From: DATMAM01 sp035559995
Lineage (GTDB): Bacteria > Desulfobacterota > Binatia > UBA9968
Assembly: GCA_035559995.1 (NCBI GenBank)
Contig: DATMAM010000004.1
Location: 1-64,000, forward strand
Length of the DNA: 64,000 bases
Reading direction: 5' to 3'
Shown: positions 42,281-53,552 of the stretch, piece after piece
Layout of the letters: every line of letters starts with the position of its first letter
Numbering within the stretch: position 1 is the first letter of the stretch
The notes under the pieces: generated by a model
Databases searched by the model: none
Told to the model about the DNA's origin: nothing
What the model saw: only the letters and a program-made list of their open reading frames with translations
Position numbers and translations under genes: made by a program

Positions 42281-43375
42281 TTAGGCCGGCTTTTTGTAGA
42301 CTTCCGGATTCATCCGGCTATAGGTGCCGGATTTCGCCAGCTCTTCCTCGAACATTTTTCTGATCGAAGGATCCTCGTCGTAGTACTCGATCTGGTTGCC
42401 GCCGGCCTTGACGTCTTTGTCCACTTTGGAGATATCGCCGAACTGCTCGCCGAGGCTGAACTTGATCGAGCCCAGCCTGGGCGGCAGGTAGCGGGCCGGC
42501 GTCGCTCCGGTGTTGAAATGCTGGTGCCACATCATCGGCGGGGGCGTAAAAACGCTGCCGTCCTGCCAGTCGTAGCGCTTGATCGGCTCCCCGTCGCGCC
42601 AGAAGAGCGAAAACCCTTTCCCTTTGATGATGATCACGTTAAAGCCGGGCCCGTGGCGGTGCGCCTTTTTGTAAGTCCCGACCGGAAACTCCGAGATGTG
42701 AGCGGCCATCGAGCCGTTCGCCATCTCGAGCATGACGTTCGTGCCCCCTCCGCCCCGCTCTTTCCACTCCTCGAGCTTGAATGTCCGGGCGTCGGGCACG
42801 AAGTTCGTCTCCCAAATCCGCCCGGGATAGGCTTTCCCTTTGCCGCTGAAATAATCGGGCTCGCCGTTGAAGCGGTCGAGGAAGTCGCGCGGCGTGTTGA
42901 AGACGAAGTCCTCGTCGTGAAAAAGATTGAACACGATCGGCATGCTGTTGACCGAGAACAGCCGCGCCGGCTCGTCTCCCTGACCGTTGAAATGCTGGTA
43001 CCACGCGTTCAGCGGCAGCGCGAACAGGCTCCCTTCTTGCCACTCGAAGGTCTGCTTGGCGCCCCGTTCGTTCCAGATCGTCGTCGCGCCCCTGCCTTTG
43101 AGGACGTACATCAGATTTTCGAACAGATGCCGCTGCGGGTTGCAACTCTTTCCCGCGGGGATCTCCAACACATAAGCCCCGGTCGTCCCCTCGGCGCCTT
43201 CCATGTTGATGAACGCCGCGTTCGCCCCCACCCGGTCCCAGGGCTTAACCTCGACCTTTTTCAGATCCTGGACAAAAAACGTCTTGATGATGGGAATTCC
43301 TTCTCCCTGCTGCCACTTGTCATAGTACGGAATATTGTCCATCACGTTCTGATCTTGCACGGCCGGTTTCGCCAT
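42281..43375 (-). CDS. Bicupin-domain protein
   Basis: A 364-residue protein with two cupin barrels, about 60-150 and 215-300. The first shows QRHLFENLMYVLKGRG and WYQHFN; the second HRHGPGFNVIIIKGKG and WHQHFN, which together give the histidine and glutamate ligands of a metal site in at least the second barrel. It resembles gentisate-dioxygenase-like or other ring-cleaving bicupins, but no specific activity can be assigned. GGAGGTG lies at proper distance before ATG at 43375 rather than the GTG three codons upstream. It stands alone on the minus strand. Confidence 0.85.
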   Translation of the reverse strand: MAKPAVQDQNVMDNIPYYDKWQQGEGIPIIKTFFVQDLKKVEVKPWDRVGANAAFINMEGAEGTTGAYVLEIPAGKSCNPQRHLFENLMYVLKGRGATTIWNERGAKQTFEWQEGSLFALPLNAWYQHFNGQGDEPARLFSVNSMPIVFNLFHDEDFVFNTPRDFLDRFNGEPDYFSGKGKAYPGRIWETNFVPDARTFKLEEWKERGGGGTNVMLEMANGSMAAHISEFPVGTYKKAHRHGPGFNVIIIKGKGFSLFWRDGEPIKRYDWQDGSVFTPPPMMWHQHFNTGATPARYLPPRLGSIKFSLGEQFGDISKVDKDVKAGGNQIEYYDEDPSIRKMFEEELAKSGTYSRMNPEVYKKPA

Positions 43376-43551
43376 TTCGTTCACCTCCAGCGGGACTCTC
43401 TACTAGCAAGCTCTTAGCCGATAAAGGCGGCAAAATCAAACCATCTTGGTTGACTTTAAAGGTGGGAACCCTTACTAAAGGGCATTAACTTTTTGGTCGG
43501 TTGCGAATCGCCAGTTGAGCGCGCGACTCTGCACGGCAAGGAGGGCACGGC

Positions 43552-43767
43552 TTGGCTACCCCGGTAACGGCGCCCATGGTGGGTAAAATTTTGCGCATCG
43601 AAAAAAAAGTCGGCGACGCAGTTGAGGAAGACGAGGTTGTGATCGTCATGGAAGCCATGAAGATGGAAATTCCCGTCGTTGCCCCGGTCTCGGGAACGGT
43701 AAAAGAAATCAGAGTTTCTCCGGGCCAAGCGGTCGAGGCGGAAGATACGCTGGCCGAGATCGACTGA
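43552..43767 (+). CDS. Biotin carrier protein of a decarboxylase
   Basis: A 71-residue biotinyl domain with the attachment motif EAMKME (Lys37). VTAPMVGKILRIEKKVGDAV and VVAPVSGTVKEIRVSPGQAVE are the two half-barrel repeats. TTG at 43552 is the start, supported by AAGGAGGG eight bases upstream. It has none of the proline-rich linker seen in longer gamma subunits. It should carry CO2 between the carboxyltransferase (45156) and the beta subunit (44003); it could also serve the OadA-like protein at 27333. Confidence 0.92.
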   Translation: MATPVTAPMVGKILRIEKKVGDAVEEDEVVIVMEAMKMEIPVVAPVSGTVKEIRVSPGQAVEAEDTLAEID

Positions 43768-43850
43768 GCCTTATGCCCGGCCACGCATTGATCGAGTGAT
43801 GGGACGGCTCGGCACTCCAGCGCTCGACTGCTCCATTCTTTACTCCCGCC

Positions 43851-43997
43851 ATGGATAAGTGGACTTTCGGTTTCACCGTCGCGCTCGTCGGCATGGGCGG
43901 CACCATGCTGGTCCTGTGGGGCGTGAGCCTGTTGATCCTGCTCCTCAAGCGTTTGTTTCCGCACCGACCCGAAGCCTCCGAATCCCGCAAAACCTGA
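43851..43997 (+). CDS. Small OadG-like membrane subunit
   Basis: A 48-residue protein that opens MDKWTFGFTVALVGMGGTM, the pattern of sodium-pump decarboxylase gamma/delta subunits, with one membrane helix at about 6-32 and a short basic tail LKRLFPHRPEASES. It lies between the biotin carrier and the beta subunit, 5 bases before the latter. Such subunits help assemble the complex in the membrane. It is shorter than most relatives, which carry a C-terminal soluble part. Confidence 0.8.
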   Translation: MDKWTFGFTVALVGMGGTMLVLWGVSLLILLLKRLFPHRPEASESRKT

Positions 43998-44002
43998 AGC
44001 GC

Positions 44003-45145
44003 ATGGAAACGGCGATCGCCTCCGGCCTGCAAGGATTGACGTTGGGGCTTGCCCATCTTGCCCCCGGCCACGTGATCATGATCTCGATCGGGTCGCTGCT
44101 CTTGTATCTCGGCATCGGCAAAGGCTACGAGCCGCTCCTTCTTGTCCCCATCGGCTTCGGCGCGATCCTGGTGAATATTCCGCTTGCCGGGCTCATGGAG
44201 GAGGATGGGATTCTGCGCTTTTTCTACAACACCGGCGTTTTGACCGAGATCTTTCCCGTTTTGATTTTTCTCGGCATTGGCGCCATGACCGACTTTCAGC
44301 CGCTGTTGGAAAACCCCAAGATCATCCTGCTCGGCGCCGCCGGCCAGTTCGGCATCTTTCTCACGCTGCTTCTGGCGCTGGCCGTCGGCTTCGACAAGCT
44401 GGACGCGATCGCGGTTTCCATCATCGGCGCCTGCGACGGGCCCACGGCGATTTACGTGAGTTCCAAGTTCGCGCCGCATCTGCTCGGCGCGGTTTCGGTC
44501 GCGGCCTATTCTTACATGTCGCTGGTGCCGCTGATCCAGCCGCCGATCATGCGCTGGCTCACGACCGACCGCGAGCGCAAGATCGTCATGGGCGCGGCGC
44601 GGGCGCCCGTGTCGAAAACCGCCAAGATCCTCTTTCCCGTCGTTGTCACCGTCTTCGCGTCGCTTCTTGCGCCCATCGGCACGCCGCTCATCGGCACGGT
44701 CATGCTCGGCAACTTGATGAAAGAATGCGGCGTCGTCGACCGGCTCAAGCGGGCGTCGGAGAACGAGATCGCGAACATCGTGACCTTGCTCCTCGGGCTA
44801 TCGATCGGCGCCACGATGGAGGCCGAGAAGTTTCTGCGCGCGCAGACGTTGATGGTCCTGGCGCTCGGGTTCGTGGCCATCAGCCTCGACACGGCCATGG
44901 GGGTCCTGTTCGGTAAGCTCATGTGCCTGCTCACGGGCGGCAAGGTCAACCCGCTGATCGGCGCCGCGGGCATTTCGGCTTTTCCGATGGCGGCGCGCGT
45001 GGTCCAGGTCGAAGGTCAAAAGTACAACAAAAAAAATTATCTGCTGATGCACGCGATGAGCGCCAACGCGGGCGGCCAGATCGGGTCGGTGATCGCGGCG
45101 GCGGTCATGCTTTCCGTCCTCAGAGGGATGGGCATCGGCGGATAG
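44003..45145 (+). CDS. Na+-translocating decarboxylase beta subunit
   Basis: A 380-residue polytopic membrane protein of the OadB/MmdB/GcdB family. GIGAMTDFQPLLENPK and GACDGPTAIYVS (Asp145, the conserved aspartate that binds Na+) are visible, along with IGAAGISAFPMAARVVQ and NYLLMHAMSANAGGQIGSVIAAA near the end. It decarboxylates carboxybiotin and pumps Na+ outwards. It is flanked by the OadG-like subunit and by the carboxyltransferase, so the set is complete. Length and motifs match the family. Confidence 0.95.
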   Translation: METAIASGLQGLTLGLAHLAPGHVIMISIGSLLLYLGIGKGYEPLLLVPIGFGAILVNIPLAGLMEEDGILRFFYNTGVLTEIFPVLIFLGIGAMTDFQPLLENPKIILLGAAGQFGIFLTLLLALAVGFDKLDAIAVSIIGACDGPTAIYVSSKFAPHLLGAVSVAAYSYMSLVPLIQPPIMRWLTTDRERKIVMGAARAPVSKTAKILFPVVVTVFASLLAPIGTPLIGTVMLGNLMKECGVVDRLKRASENEIANIVTLLLGLSIGATMEAEKFLRAQTLMVLALGFVAISLDTAMGVLFGKLMCLLTGGKVNPLIGAAGISAFPMAARVVQVEGQKYNKKNYLLMHAMSANAGGQIGSVIAAAVMLSVLRGMGIGG

Positions 45146-45155
45146 CGGGAAGTTT

Positions 45156-46709
<1,554 letters not shown>

Positions 46710-46718
46710 GGGCCCGTC

Positions 46719-47618
46719 TTAATGCGGTGTGAACTGTAGTTCGGCCGAGAGCAGTTTCTGCGCTTTCAGAATCGGGTACAGAGAGACGGGGTCCAATTCA
46801 TCAAACTTCGTCGTCTCAAACGCTCGCAACGCTTTTCGTCCGTCTTCGCTTTGATCCATTTTCAGCAGAACGTCTTTGATCCTGGCGAGCAGCCAGGGCT
46901 CCATATCCGCGCGGTGGCTTACGATTTGGCGCGGCAGAGATGGGCTCTGAAAGATGAGAGTGAACTGCCGCCGCTTTCTGTTGATCTTGGAATATTCCCG
47001 GCTGTCGATCGCGCCAGCCGCAACCTTTCCGTGCGCCACCCAATAGGCCGTATTCTCGAAATGGCGCGTAAAAATATAGCCTACCTCTCGCGCCTCGACA
47101 TGAGCCGCCGGGGCGTTTTTCTGCGCTAACCTCAATCCCTTCTCGGAAAACGCCACCTTTGGCATAAAATATCCGCTCGTCGAGGCCGGGTGATCGAAAG
47201 CGATCATCCTTCCCTGAAGATCCTCGAGTTTTTCTATTCCACTCGCCTTTTTAACAAAGATCACGGAATGGTAATCGCCCACTCCGTGGCGCCAGCGCCG
47301 GAGAATGAGCCTGCTCCCCGAGAGCTGACTTACCGCAAGGGAAGGAAACGCGCTGTCCAGGTAGATGTCGACCTTTCCCGCTTTTAGTAAAGCCGCCATT
47401 TCCCGGATGCCTTCAGCGACAACCACCTTGCCTACGGAGACGCCATCGGCGCGAAGCTCTCTTCCGAGATATGCCGCAAGGGGACTGAACTGTGCGATCT
47501 CCTTCACGGGATTATCGTCGACGGAGCCGATATAGAGGGGTCGCGCCCAGCTCACAGAACACGGTGCCAGAACCAGCGCGCAAAAAAAGCTCGCCCACAG
47601 GATCCGCTTGTCGCTCAT
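46719..47618 (-). CDS. PhnD-like periplasmic binding protein
   Basis: A 299-residue protein with signal peptide to about residue 24 and the PhnD (phosphate/phosphite/phosphonate-binding) fold: PLYIGSVDDNPVKEIAQFSPLAAYL, EGIREMAALLKAGKVDIYLDS, FVKKASGIEKLEDLQGRMIAF, and FENTAYWVAHGKVAAGAIDS. Its ATG overlaps the stop of the REC-kinase gene (ATGA). No transporter genes are near, so it probably senses a ligand for one of the kinases. The ligand is unknown. A paralogue heads the same operon at 58291-59193. Confidence 0.88.
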   Translation of the reverse strand: MSDKRILWASFFCALVLAPCSVSWARPLYIGSVDDNPVKEIAQFSPLAAYLGRELRADGVSVGKVVVAEGIREMAALLKAGKVDIYLDSAFPSLAVSQLSGSRLILRRWRHGVGDYHSVIFVKKASGIEKLEDLQGRMIAFDHPASTSGYFMPKVAFSEKGLRLAQKNAPAAHVEAREVGYIFTRHFENTAYWVAHGKVAAGAIDSREYSKINRKRRQFTLIFQSPSLPRQIVSHRADMEPWLLARIKDVLLKMDQSEDGRKALRAFETTKFDELDPVSLYPILKAQKLLSAELQFTPH

Positions 47619-49297
47619 AGCGCTCCGCCAACTTCTGGTCCGGTTTCCTGGCGGCCCGGTGCCTTCGCGCCGCGTGCCGGCAGCGTAAAGTAAAAGGTCG
47701 TCCCCTTTCCTTCCTCGCTTTCGACCCAAATCGCGCCGCCGTGCGCCTCGACGATCATCTTGCAGATGACCAGCCCCAGGCCGGTTCCCTTGTGGGCGGA
47801 AAGCCTGCCGCTTGTGGTCTGGCGGTACTTCTTAAACAAGCTGCCGATCTCGTCCTTGGGAATGCCAATGCCGGTATCGGCCACGTAAACCTCTACCGCC
47901 TCGCCACGCAGCCGCGCCCCCACTTCAATGGTTCCTCCCTCGTTGGTGAACTTGACCGCATTGCTCAAAAGATTGGTAAAGACCTGATCCAGGCGGCGCG
48001 CATCGCCGACGATCTCCGGCAGCTCCGCAAAAAGCGCGCGCTGGAGCGCGATTCGTTTGTCGCGCGCGAGAATCTCGAAGTTCTCCACCGCCTTATCGAT
48101 CAACTTTTCGAGCGCCACGGCTTCCAGGACGAGATCGATCCGCCCGGATTCGAGTTTCGACAGGTCGAGAAAGTCGTTGATCAGCTCGACCATGCTGGCC
48201 GCATTGCCTTTGAGCCTTTCGAGCCACTTCTTCTGCTCCTCGCTGACCGCGCCGAACAGCCCCTCCTTGAGCATCTCGGCGACCGCGATCTGATTCGACA
48301 GCGGCGAGCGCAGATCATGAGCCATCATCGCGGTGAAGTCCGCCTGTATCCTGTTGGCCTCTTCGAGCTCCTGCGCCTGTTTGCGCGTCTGTTCATAGAG
48401 CTGCGCCTTCTGCACCGCGAGCCCCAGCTGGTTGCCGATGGTGAGCAGCAGATTGATTTCCTCGGGCTTGAAGCGCCGCGGTGTCCGGCTGGCGAGCTGG
48501 AGAAGGCCGATGACCTCGTGGTCGGCGCGCACGGGCACCTCGATGACCGCCTCGACGCCTTCTTTTTTAAGCGTCCTTAGGCCGCTCGTCGTTTGCACAT
48601 TTTCTTCGATGCAGGGCTCCCTGAAGATGCGGTCGCCGAAACGCGATTTCGCGCTCGCCGCGGTGCGGGAAAGCGCCCGGTGGCGCGCGATATTGTCCGG
48701 GTTGCGGTAGCCGCGCGCGGCCACGACGCGAAGCGTCTCGCCGCCGGCATCGAGCAGGCGGATATTGCCGAGGTCGAAAGCGCCGCTTGTGATCGCCTGG
48801 TCCAGAATACGGTCGAGCACGGACTTTAGCTCGAGCGAGCCCAGGACCGTCTCGCTGATGCTCCTCAGGACCTGGAGCTCCCGGTTGCGCTGCTTGAGCG
48901 CGGCTTCCGCGCGGTGCCGCTGAATGGCGTAGCGCAAAGAGCGCATCAGCAACTGGCCGTCCACCTGCCCCTTCACCAGATAGTCTTGCGCCCCTTCCTG
49001 GACGGCCTTGAGCGCCATCTCCTCGTCGTTCAAGCCTGTAAGGACAACAATGGGCGGGACCGGCTCGGCGCTCCGCAAACGGCCGATCGTTTCCAGCCCG
49101 TGCGCGTCGGGAAGCGACAGGTCGAGCAGGATCGCGCTAAAGCCGTCCCGCTGAAGAGCGCGCAGCGCCTCGCTCAGCCGATCCACGTGGATGAGCTCAA
49201 AGAGCGATCCTTGGCTCTCGCTGAGAACTTCGCGCAAAAGACGCGCGTCCCCGGCGTTGTCCTCGACCAGCAGGACTTTAATGGGCTCTGTTTCCAT
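47615..49297 (-). CDS. Hybrid receiver-GAF histidine kinase
   Basis: A 560-residue soluble protein. A receiver domain (about 6-122) has LLVEDNAGD and the phospho-aspartate Asp59 in LLDLSLPD. A GAF domain (about 155-300) follows, then HisKA with MMAHDLRSPLSN and a HATPase with QVFTNLLSNAVKFT, DTGIGIP and GTGLGLVI. It should read a signal through its receiver and pass phosphate onward. It overlaps the lone receiver by 20 bases and the PhnD-like gene by ATGA. Confidence 0.93.
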   Translation of the reverse strand: METEPIKVLLVEDNAGDARLLREVLSESQGSLFELIHVDRLSEALRALQRDGFSAILLDLSLPDAHGLETIGRLRSAEPVPPIVVLTGLNDEEMALKAVQEGAQDYLVKGQVDGQLLMRSLRYAIQRHRAEAALKQRNRELQVLRSISETVLGSLELKSVLDRILDQAITSGAFDLGNIRLLDAGGETLRVVAARGYRNPDNIARHRALSRTAASAKSRFGDRIFREPCIEENVQTTSGLRTLKKEGVEAVIEVPVRADHEVIGLLQLASRTPRRFKPEEINLLLTIGNQLGLAVQKAQLYEQTRKQAQELEEANRIQADFTAMMAHDLRSPLSNQIAVAEMLKEGLFGAVSEEQKKWLERLKGNAASMVELINDFLDLSKLESGRIDLVLEAVALEKLIDKAVENFEILARDKRIALQRALFAELPEIVGDARRLDQVFTNLLSNAVKFTNEGGTIEVGARLRGEAVEVYVADTGIGIPKDEIGSLFKKYRQTTSGRLSAHKGTGLGLVICKMIVEAHGGAIWVESEEGKGTTFYFTLPARGAKAPGRQETGPEVGGAL

Positions 49298-49745
49298 CGT
49301 TGGCTTTGCCGGGCGGCAGCCTGACCACGCTCACCCAGAAATCCTCGATCGATTTCACGACCCGCATAAACTGCTCAAGATCGACGGGCTTGGTGATATA
49401 GCAGTTCGCGTGCAAGTCGTAGGTCTTGACAATGTCCTCTTCCGCCGACGAGGTCGTTAACACAACCACCGGAATCCGCCGCAAACGCGGATCCGCTTTA
49501 ATCTCGGCGAGCACTTCGCGCCCGTCTTTTTTCGGCAAGTTCAGGTCGAGAAGGATCAGGTCGGGGGTCGGCGCGTGAGCGTATTTCCCTTCGCGCCGCA
49601 GAAACGCCAGCGCCTCGATCCCGTCTGCCGCCACGCTTACGTTGTTGAGAAGCCGGCCCTCCTTGAGCGCCTCTCGGGTCAGCCGGACATCGCCGGGATT
49701 GTCCTCGACCAGCAGAACTTCAATGGCACCGCTGCCCGCACACAT
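49278..49745 (-). CDS. Stand-alone receiver (Rcp1-like)
   Basis: A 155-residue receiver with no output domain. VLLVEDNPGDVRLT holds the acidic pocket, LILLDLNLPKKDG the phospho-aspartate (Asp67), TTS the conserved threonine, and YITKPVDLEQF the lysine. It resembles the Rcp1 response regulators that pair with phytochrome-like kinases. It lies between the giant kinase and the hybrid kinase, so it may relay phosphate between them. Confidence 0.93.
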   Translation of the reverse strand: MCAGSGAIEVLLVEDNPGDVRLTREALKEGRLLNNVSVAADGIEALAFLRREGKYAHAPTPDLILLDLNLPKKDGREVLAEIKADPRLRRIPVVVLTTSSAEEDIVKTYDLHANCYITKPVDLEQFMRVVKSIEDFWVSVVRLPPGKANDGNRAH

Positions 49746-49768
49746 AAATTTGCTTTCCTCCTTTGTCG

Positions 49769-52700
49769 TTACTCAGCCGCCGGAATCGTAAAGCGAAACG
49801 TGGCTCCGTGGCCTGGCTCGGATTCCACCCAGATCCGACCGCCGTGGCGCTCGACGATTTTTTTGCAGAGCGCCAGGCCGATCCCGGTTCCCGGGTAGCG
49901 TTCCCGGCTGTGGAGACGCTGAAAGATGACGAAAATGCGCTCGAAAAACTGCGGCTCGATCCCGATGCCGTTGTCGCGGCACGAGAAAAGCCACTCGCCG
50001 CCGCTGCGCGCCGCCGAGATGTGGATCGCCGGGGGCTCGTGATCGCGAAATTTGATGGCGTTACCGATCAAGTTCTGGAACAGTTGCGTGAGCTGAATGT
50101 CGTCGCCCAGGACGACCGGCAGCGGATCATGGGTGACCGTCGCGTGACTTTCCTCGATGGCGACTTTGAGGTTCTTCAACGCGCTCTCGAGAATTTGCTC
50201 GCAGTGGACCGGCTCGAAGGCTTTTCCTTTGGTCCCGATCCGCGAATACGCGAGCAGGGCGTTGATGAGCGCCTGCATGCGCGTGGCGCCGTCCACCGCG
50301 TAGGCGATAAACTCGTTGGCGTCGGCGTCCAGCTTGTCCTGGTAACGGCGCGCCAGAAGCTGCACATAGCTCGCCACCATCCTGAGCGGCTCCTGGAGAT
50401 CGTGCGAGGCGATGTAGGCAAAGTGTTGCAGCTCCGTGTTCGAGCGCGCCAGCTCGTCGGCCTTCTCGGCCAGCGCTCTCTCCGCGCGCTTGGACTCGGC
50501 AAAAAGACGCGCCTTCTCGATCGCGATGCCGGCCTGATCGCCGATCGCCTGGAAAATCCTGAGCTCGCTATCGTGAAACTCGCGCGGCGCGCGCGCCCCG
50601 AGCTGGATGACGCCGACCACATCGTCATGGCTGCGCAGCGGAACCGCGACGAGCGTGCAGACGCGCTCGCGCTTGAAGGTTTTTAGGCCGCCGCTGCGGG
50701 TGACGTCGACGACGTGAACCGACTTGTCCGCCAGGGCGCGGGCGCTGCCGGCCCCGCTCGTGTAAGCTTCGACCCTCTGGCGGTGAGCGCGCACATTTTG
50801 CGGCTCGAGATAGCCGCGGCTTGCCACGACCTCTAGCGTGTTGTCGGCGGGATTCAAAAGGCGGACCACGCCCATGTCGAAGTTCCCCACCCGGCAGGCG
50901 TGCTGGAGGATCTGCTCCATCATCGCTTCGAGATCTTGGGATTCGAGGATGGTGGCGCTGATCGCGTACAGCGCCTGCAGCTCCTGATAGCGCGCCTCGG
51001 TCTCGCCAAAAAGGCGGGCATTCTCGATGGCGACGCCAACCATGTTGCCGATCGCCTCCAGAAGCTCGACCTCGCGCGGCTCAAAAGGCATCGGCCGGTC
51101 CGCCGAGACGCCCAGCACTCCCACGACCTTGCTCCCCGCTTTGATCGGCACCCAGGCGACCGAGTGGCTCTGCGGCAAAAGGACCTGGCGATCGCTGCTT
51201 TTGGCGGAGTCGTCGACGACCCACGGTTTGGCCGTGGCAAACACCTGCTCGGTGATCTGGTGGGAGCGCCGCCTTTGAAGCTCGGCGACCTCTTCTGCGG
51301 AAAAACCGCGGTGGGCCGCGAGCGTGATCTCGCCGGTGCGCGGGTCCTTGATGCGAATGGAAGCCCGCCTGCGGCCGGTCACCTCCGGCACTTTGGTCAC
51401 GACCATTTCCAAAAGCTCTTCGAGCCGCAGCGACTGGCTGGTGGCCTTGGCGATTAAATTCAGCGCTTCCTGCTCACGGGCGCGGCGCTTGGTTTCTTCG
51501 AACAGGCGCGCCTTTTGCACCGCGATCCCCACCTGATTGCCGAGCGCCTCGAGTAGCCGAATATCGTCCGTGCGGAAACGGGCCCGCTCGCGGCTTGCGG
51601 CCTCGATGACACCGAGCGTTTGGCCCTGCACCGAAATCGGCACCACGATGGCCGCGCAGGCGCCCTCTTTCTTCAACGCGCGCAACCCCTCTACTTGCGC
51701 GATATCGTCCACGACCAGGGTCTTGCCGGCGGCGATGATCCGGGGCGTCAACAGGCCGCCCTGCGGCCCGGTGAGATCGGTGTGGTGTGTGCGAATGCTT
51801 TCCGCATCCCGGTAGCCGCGGTAAACCCCCATACTCATGCGCCCGTGGTCATCCAACAGCCGGATGTTTCCGATCTCGAGGGACACCACCGAGAGCGCCC
51901 GTTCCAGGATACTCTCGAGGAACGCCTTGAGATCCGTAGAGCGCAAAGCCATTTGACTCACCTCGTGCAGGACGGAAACTTCCCGGTAGCGGCTTTGCAG
52001 CTCCTCCTCGGCGCGCTTTCGCTCGGTGATATCCTCCGCGATCCCGATGATACGGTAGACGCGACCCGATTCGTCTCGGACTGGAAAGGCCCGGTCTCGG
52101 ACCCAGCGAATTGCCCCGTCGGGCCGCACGATGCGGTACTGCTCGTCGTACTGTCCCGCGACCTGCTTGGTCATCACGGCGGCGAGGGTTCGGCCGACGT
52201 CGTCGGGGTGAATCGAGCCCAGCCAGGCTTGAGAGAGGGAGCCTACGCTGCTTGGATCCCGGCCCCAGATCTCGCGGTAAGCGGGGCTAATGTAGAGCTT
52301 TTCGTTTTTGAGCGGATCGGTGACCCAGAACACCTCTCTGATGTTTTCGGCGATCTGGCGAAAGCGCTCCTCGCTTTCGCGCAGGGCGATCTCTCCCTGG
52401 CGGCGCTCGCTGACATCGGTAAAGGCAACGACGGCCCCGGCGAGTTGCTCGCGCTCAAAGATGGGCGTGCTCGCGTACTCAACGTCGAAACGCGTCCCGT
52501 CGGCGCGGCGCATGAGCTCGTCGGTCCCGCGGCGCGGCCTTCCGTCTTCAAGCGTCGCCAAAATCGCCGACATCCACCGGGCTTCGCGGTTCTTGGAACC
52601 CGCGACCGAGCCGATGTGCCTGCCGATTAAGTCCGCCTCTTCCACGCGCAACATCCTCGCCGCGGCGGGATTGACGAAGGTTATCTTCCCCTCCAAGTCT

Positions 52701-53401
52701 AGGCCAAAGAGACCCTCGCCCACCGAGTTGAGGACGAGCTTGGTTTGAGCGTTGGCTCTTTCGTTGAAGCGCCAGGCGATGATGCTCCCGACCGAGGACC
52801 AGAGCACAAAAAACGCGTGAATCCCCGCCCACGTCCACGGCGCGTTCAGAGCCGCCGTGTGGTTATAAACCTGTTCGGGCCAGAGCGCGCCGACCAGACC
52901 ATGATGCAAGGCGACGTAAACGATCGCCAAGATATAAGGGAGCCAGTCTTGATAGAGCGCCAGGAACGCAAGCATCACAAAAAAGTGAAAGTGAGCCTCG
53001 ATGTAGCCGCCGGATAGATGGACGAGGATGGCAGAAGAGCTCATCAGCCCCAGGCCGGTCATGGTGGCCCTGAACTGTCGGGTGGTCCGGCTCCAAGTCG
53101 CCAGCGCGGCAAACAACGCGACGACCAAACCTTCGCCAACGGCATGCAAGGCCGTTCGCTCCTCGAAAAAGGCGGCAAAACTCGCCTCCCAGCGGTAGCC
53201 CAAGAGCGGGCCCGCAAGGCCGATAAGGAGCGCATGGAGCCAGGTGAGGCCCACCAGAAAGCGGTGCCGCTGCCGCCACACGCGCTCCGGGAGAGAGCCG
53301 CCCAAAGGAACGAACGACCATAGCCGGCGGAAAAGCGGCGCGGCTCGGAAATCTGCCGCCATTCTAGGCCCGGCCAGTTCATTGAGATCGATCGTCGACA
53401 T
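49769..53401 (-). CDS. Giant multi-sensor membrane histidine kinase
   Basis: A 1210-residue kinase. About six hydrophobic helices lie at 45-220, similar in layout to MASE-type input domains (IEAHFHFFVMLAFLALYQDW). Then come two PAS domains (about 225-335 and 345-460), three GAF domains (about 480-640, 655-800 and 815-965), HisKA with IASHDLQEPLRMVASY, typical of phytochrome-like kinases, and a HATPase with LIGNAIKFRD, DNGIGIE and GTGIGLALCK. The phosphate target could be the lone receiver 24 bases downstream. No bilin-binding motif is evident. Confidence 0.9.
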   Translation of the reverse strand: MSTIDLNELAGPRMAADFRAAPLFRRLWSFVPLGGSLPERVWRQRHRFLVGLTWLHALLIGLAGPLLGYRWEASFAAFFEERTALHAVGEGLVVALFAALATWSRTTRQFRATMTGLGLMSSSAILVHLSGGYIEAHFHFFVMLAFLALYQDWLPYILAIVYVALHHGLVGALWPEQVYNHTAALNAPWTWAGIHAFFVLWSSVGSIIAWRFNERANAQTKLVLNSVGEGLFGLDLEGKITFVNPAAARMLRVEEADLIGRHIGSVAGSKNREARWMSAILATLEDGRPRRGTDELMRRADGTRFDVEYASTPIFEREQLAGAVVAFTDVSERRQGEIALRESEERFRQIAENIREVFWVTDPLKNEKLYISPAYREIWGRDPSSVGSLSQAWLGSIHPDDVGRTLAAVMTKQVAGQYDEQYRIVRPDGAIRWVRDRAFPVRDESGRVYRIIGIAEDITERKRAEEELQSRYREVSVLHEVSQMALRSTDLKAFLESILERALSVVSLEIGNIRLLDDHGRMSMGVYRGYRDAESIRTHHTDLTGPQGGLLTPRIIAAGKTLVVDDIAQVEGLRALKKEGACAAIVVPISVQGQTLGVIEAASRERARFRTDDIRLLEALGNQVGIAVQKARLFEETKRRAREQEALNLIAKATSQSLRLEELLEMVVTKVPEVTGRRRASIRIKDPRTGEITLAAHRGFSAEEVAELQRRRSHQITEQVFATAKPWVVDDSAKSSDRQVLLPQSHSVAWVPIKAGSKVVGVLGVSADRPMPFEPREVELLEAIGNMVGVAIENARLFGETEARYQELQALYAISATILESQDLEAMMEQILQHACRVGNFDMGVVRLLNPADNTLEVVASRGYLEPQNVRAHRQRVEAYTSGAGSARALADKSVHVVDVTRSGGLKTFKRERVCTLVAVPLRSHDDVVGVIQLGARAPREFHDSELRIFQAIGDQAGIAIEKARLFAESKRAERALAEKADELARSNTELQHFAYIASHDLQEPLRMVASYVQLLARRYQDKLDADANEFIAYAVDGATRMQALINALLAYSRIGTKGKAFEPVHCEQILESALKNLKVAIEESHATVTHDPLPVVLGDDIQLTQLFQNLIGNAIKFRDHEPPAIHISAARSGGEWLFSCRDNGIGIEPQFFERIFVIFQRLHSRERYPGTGIGLALCKKIVERHGGRIWVESEPGHGATFRFTIPAAE

Positions 53402-53552
53402 GCTTTTCCTCGATTGGAGTTTGCTTCACGAAAGTTTAGGCCAAGAAAAATTCCAAAAACGCGCTCCTCGGCGCAGAGCGGCTGCGCCACAAGGCTGGAC
53501 GGCCAACCGGAAATCCGGCGCGCGGCGCCTGAAAACCTGGCGCGTGCTTTTT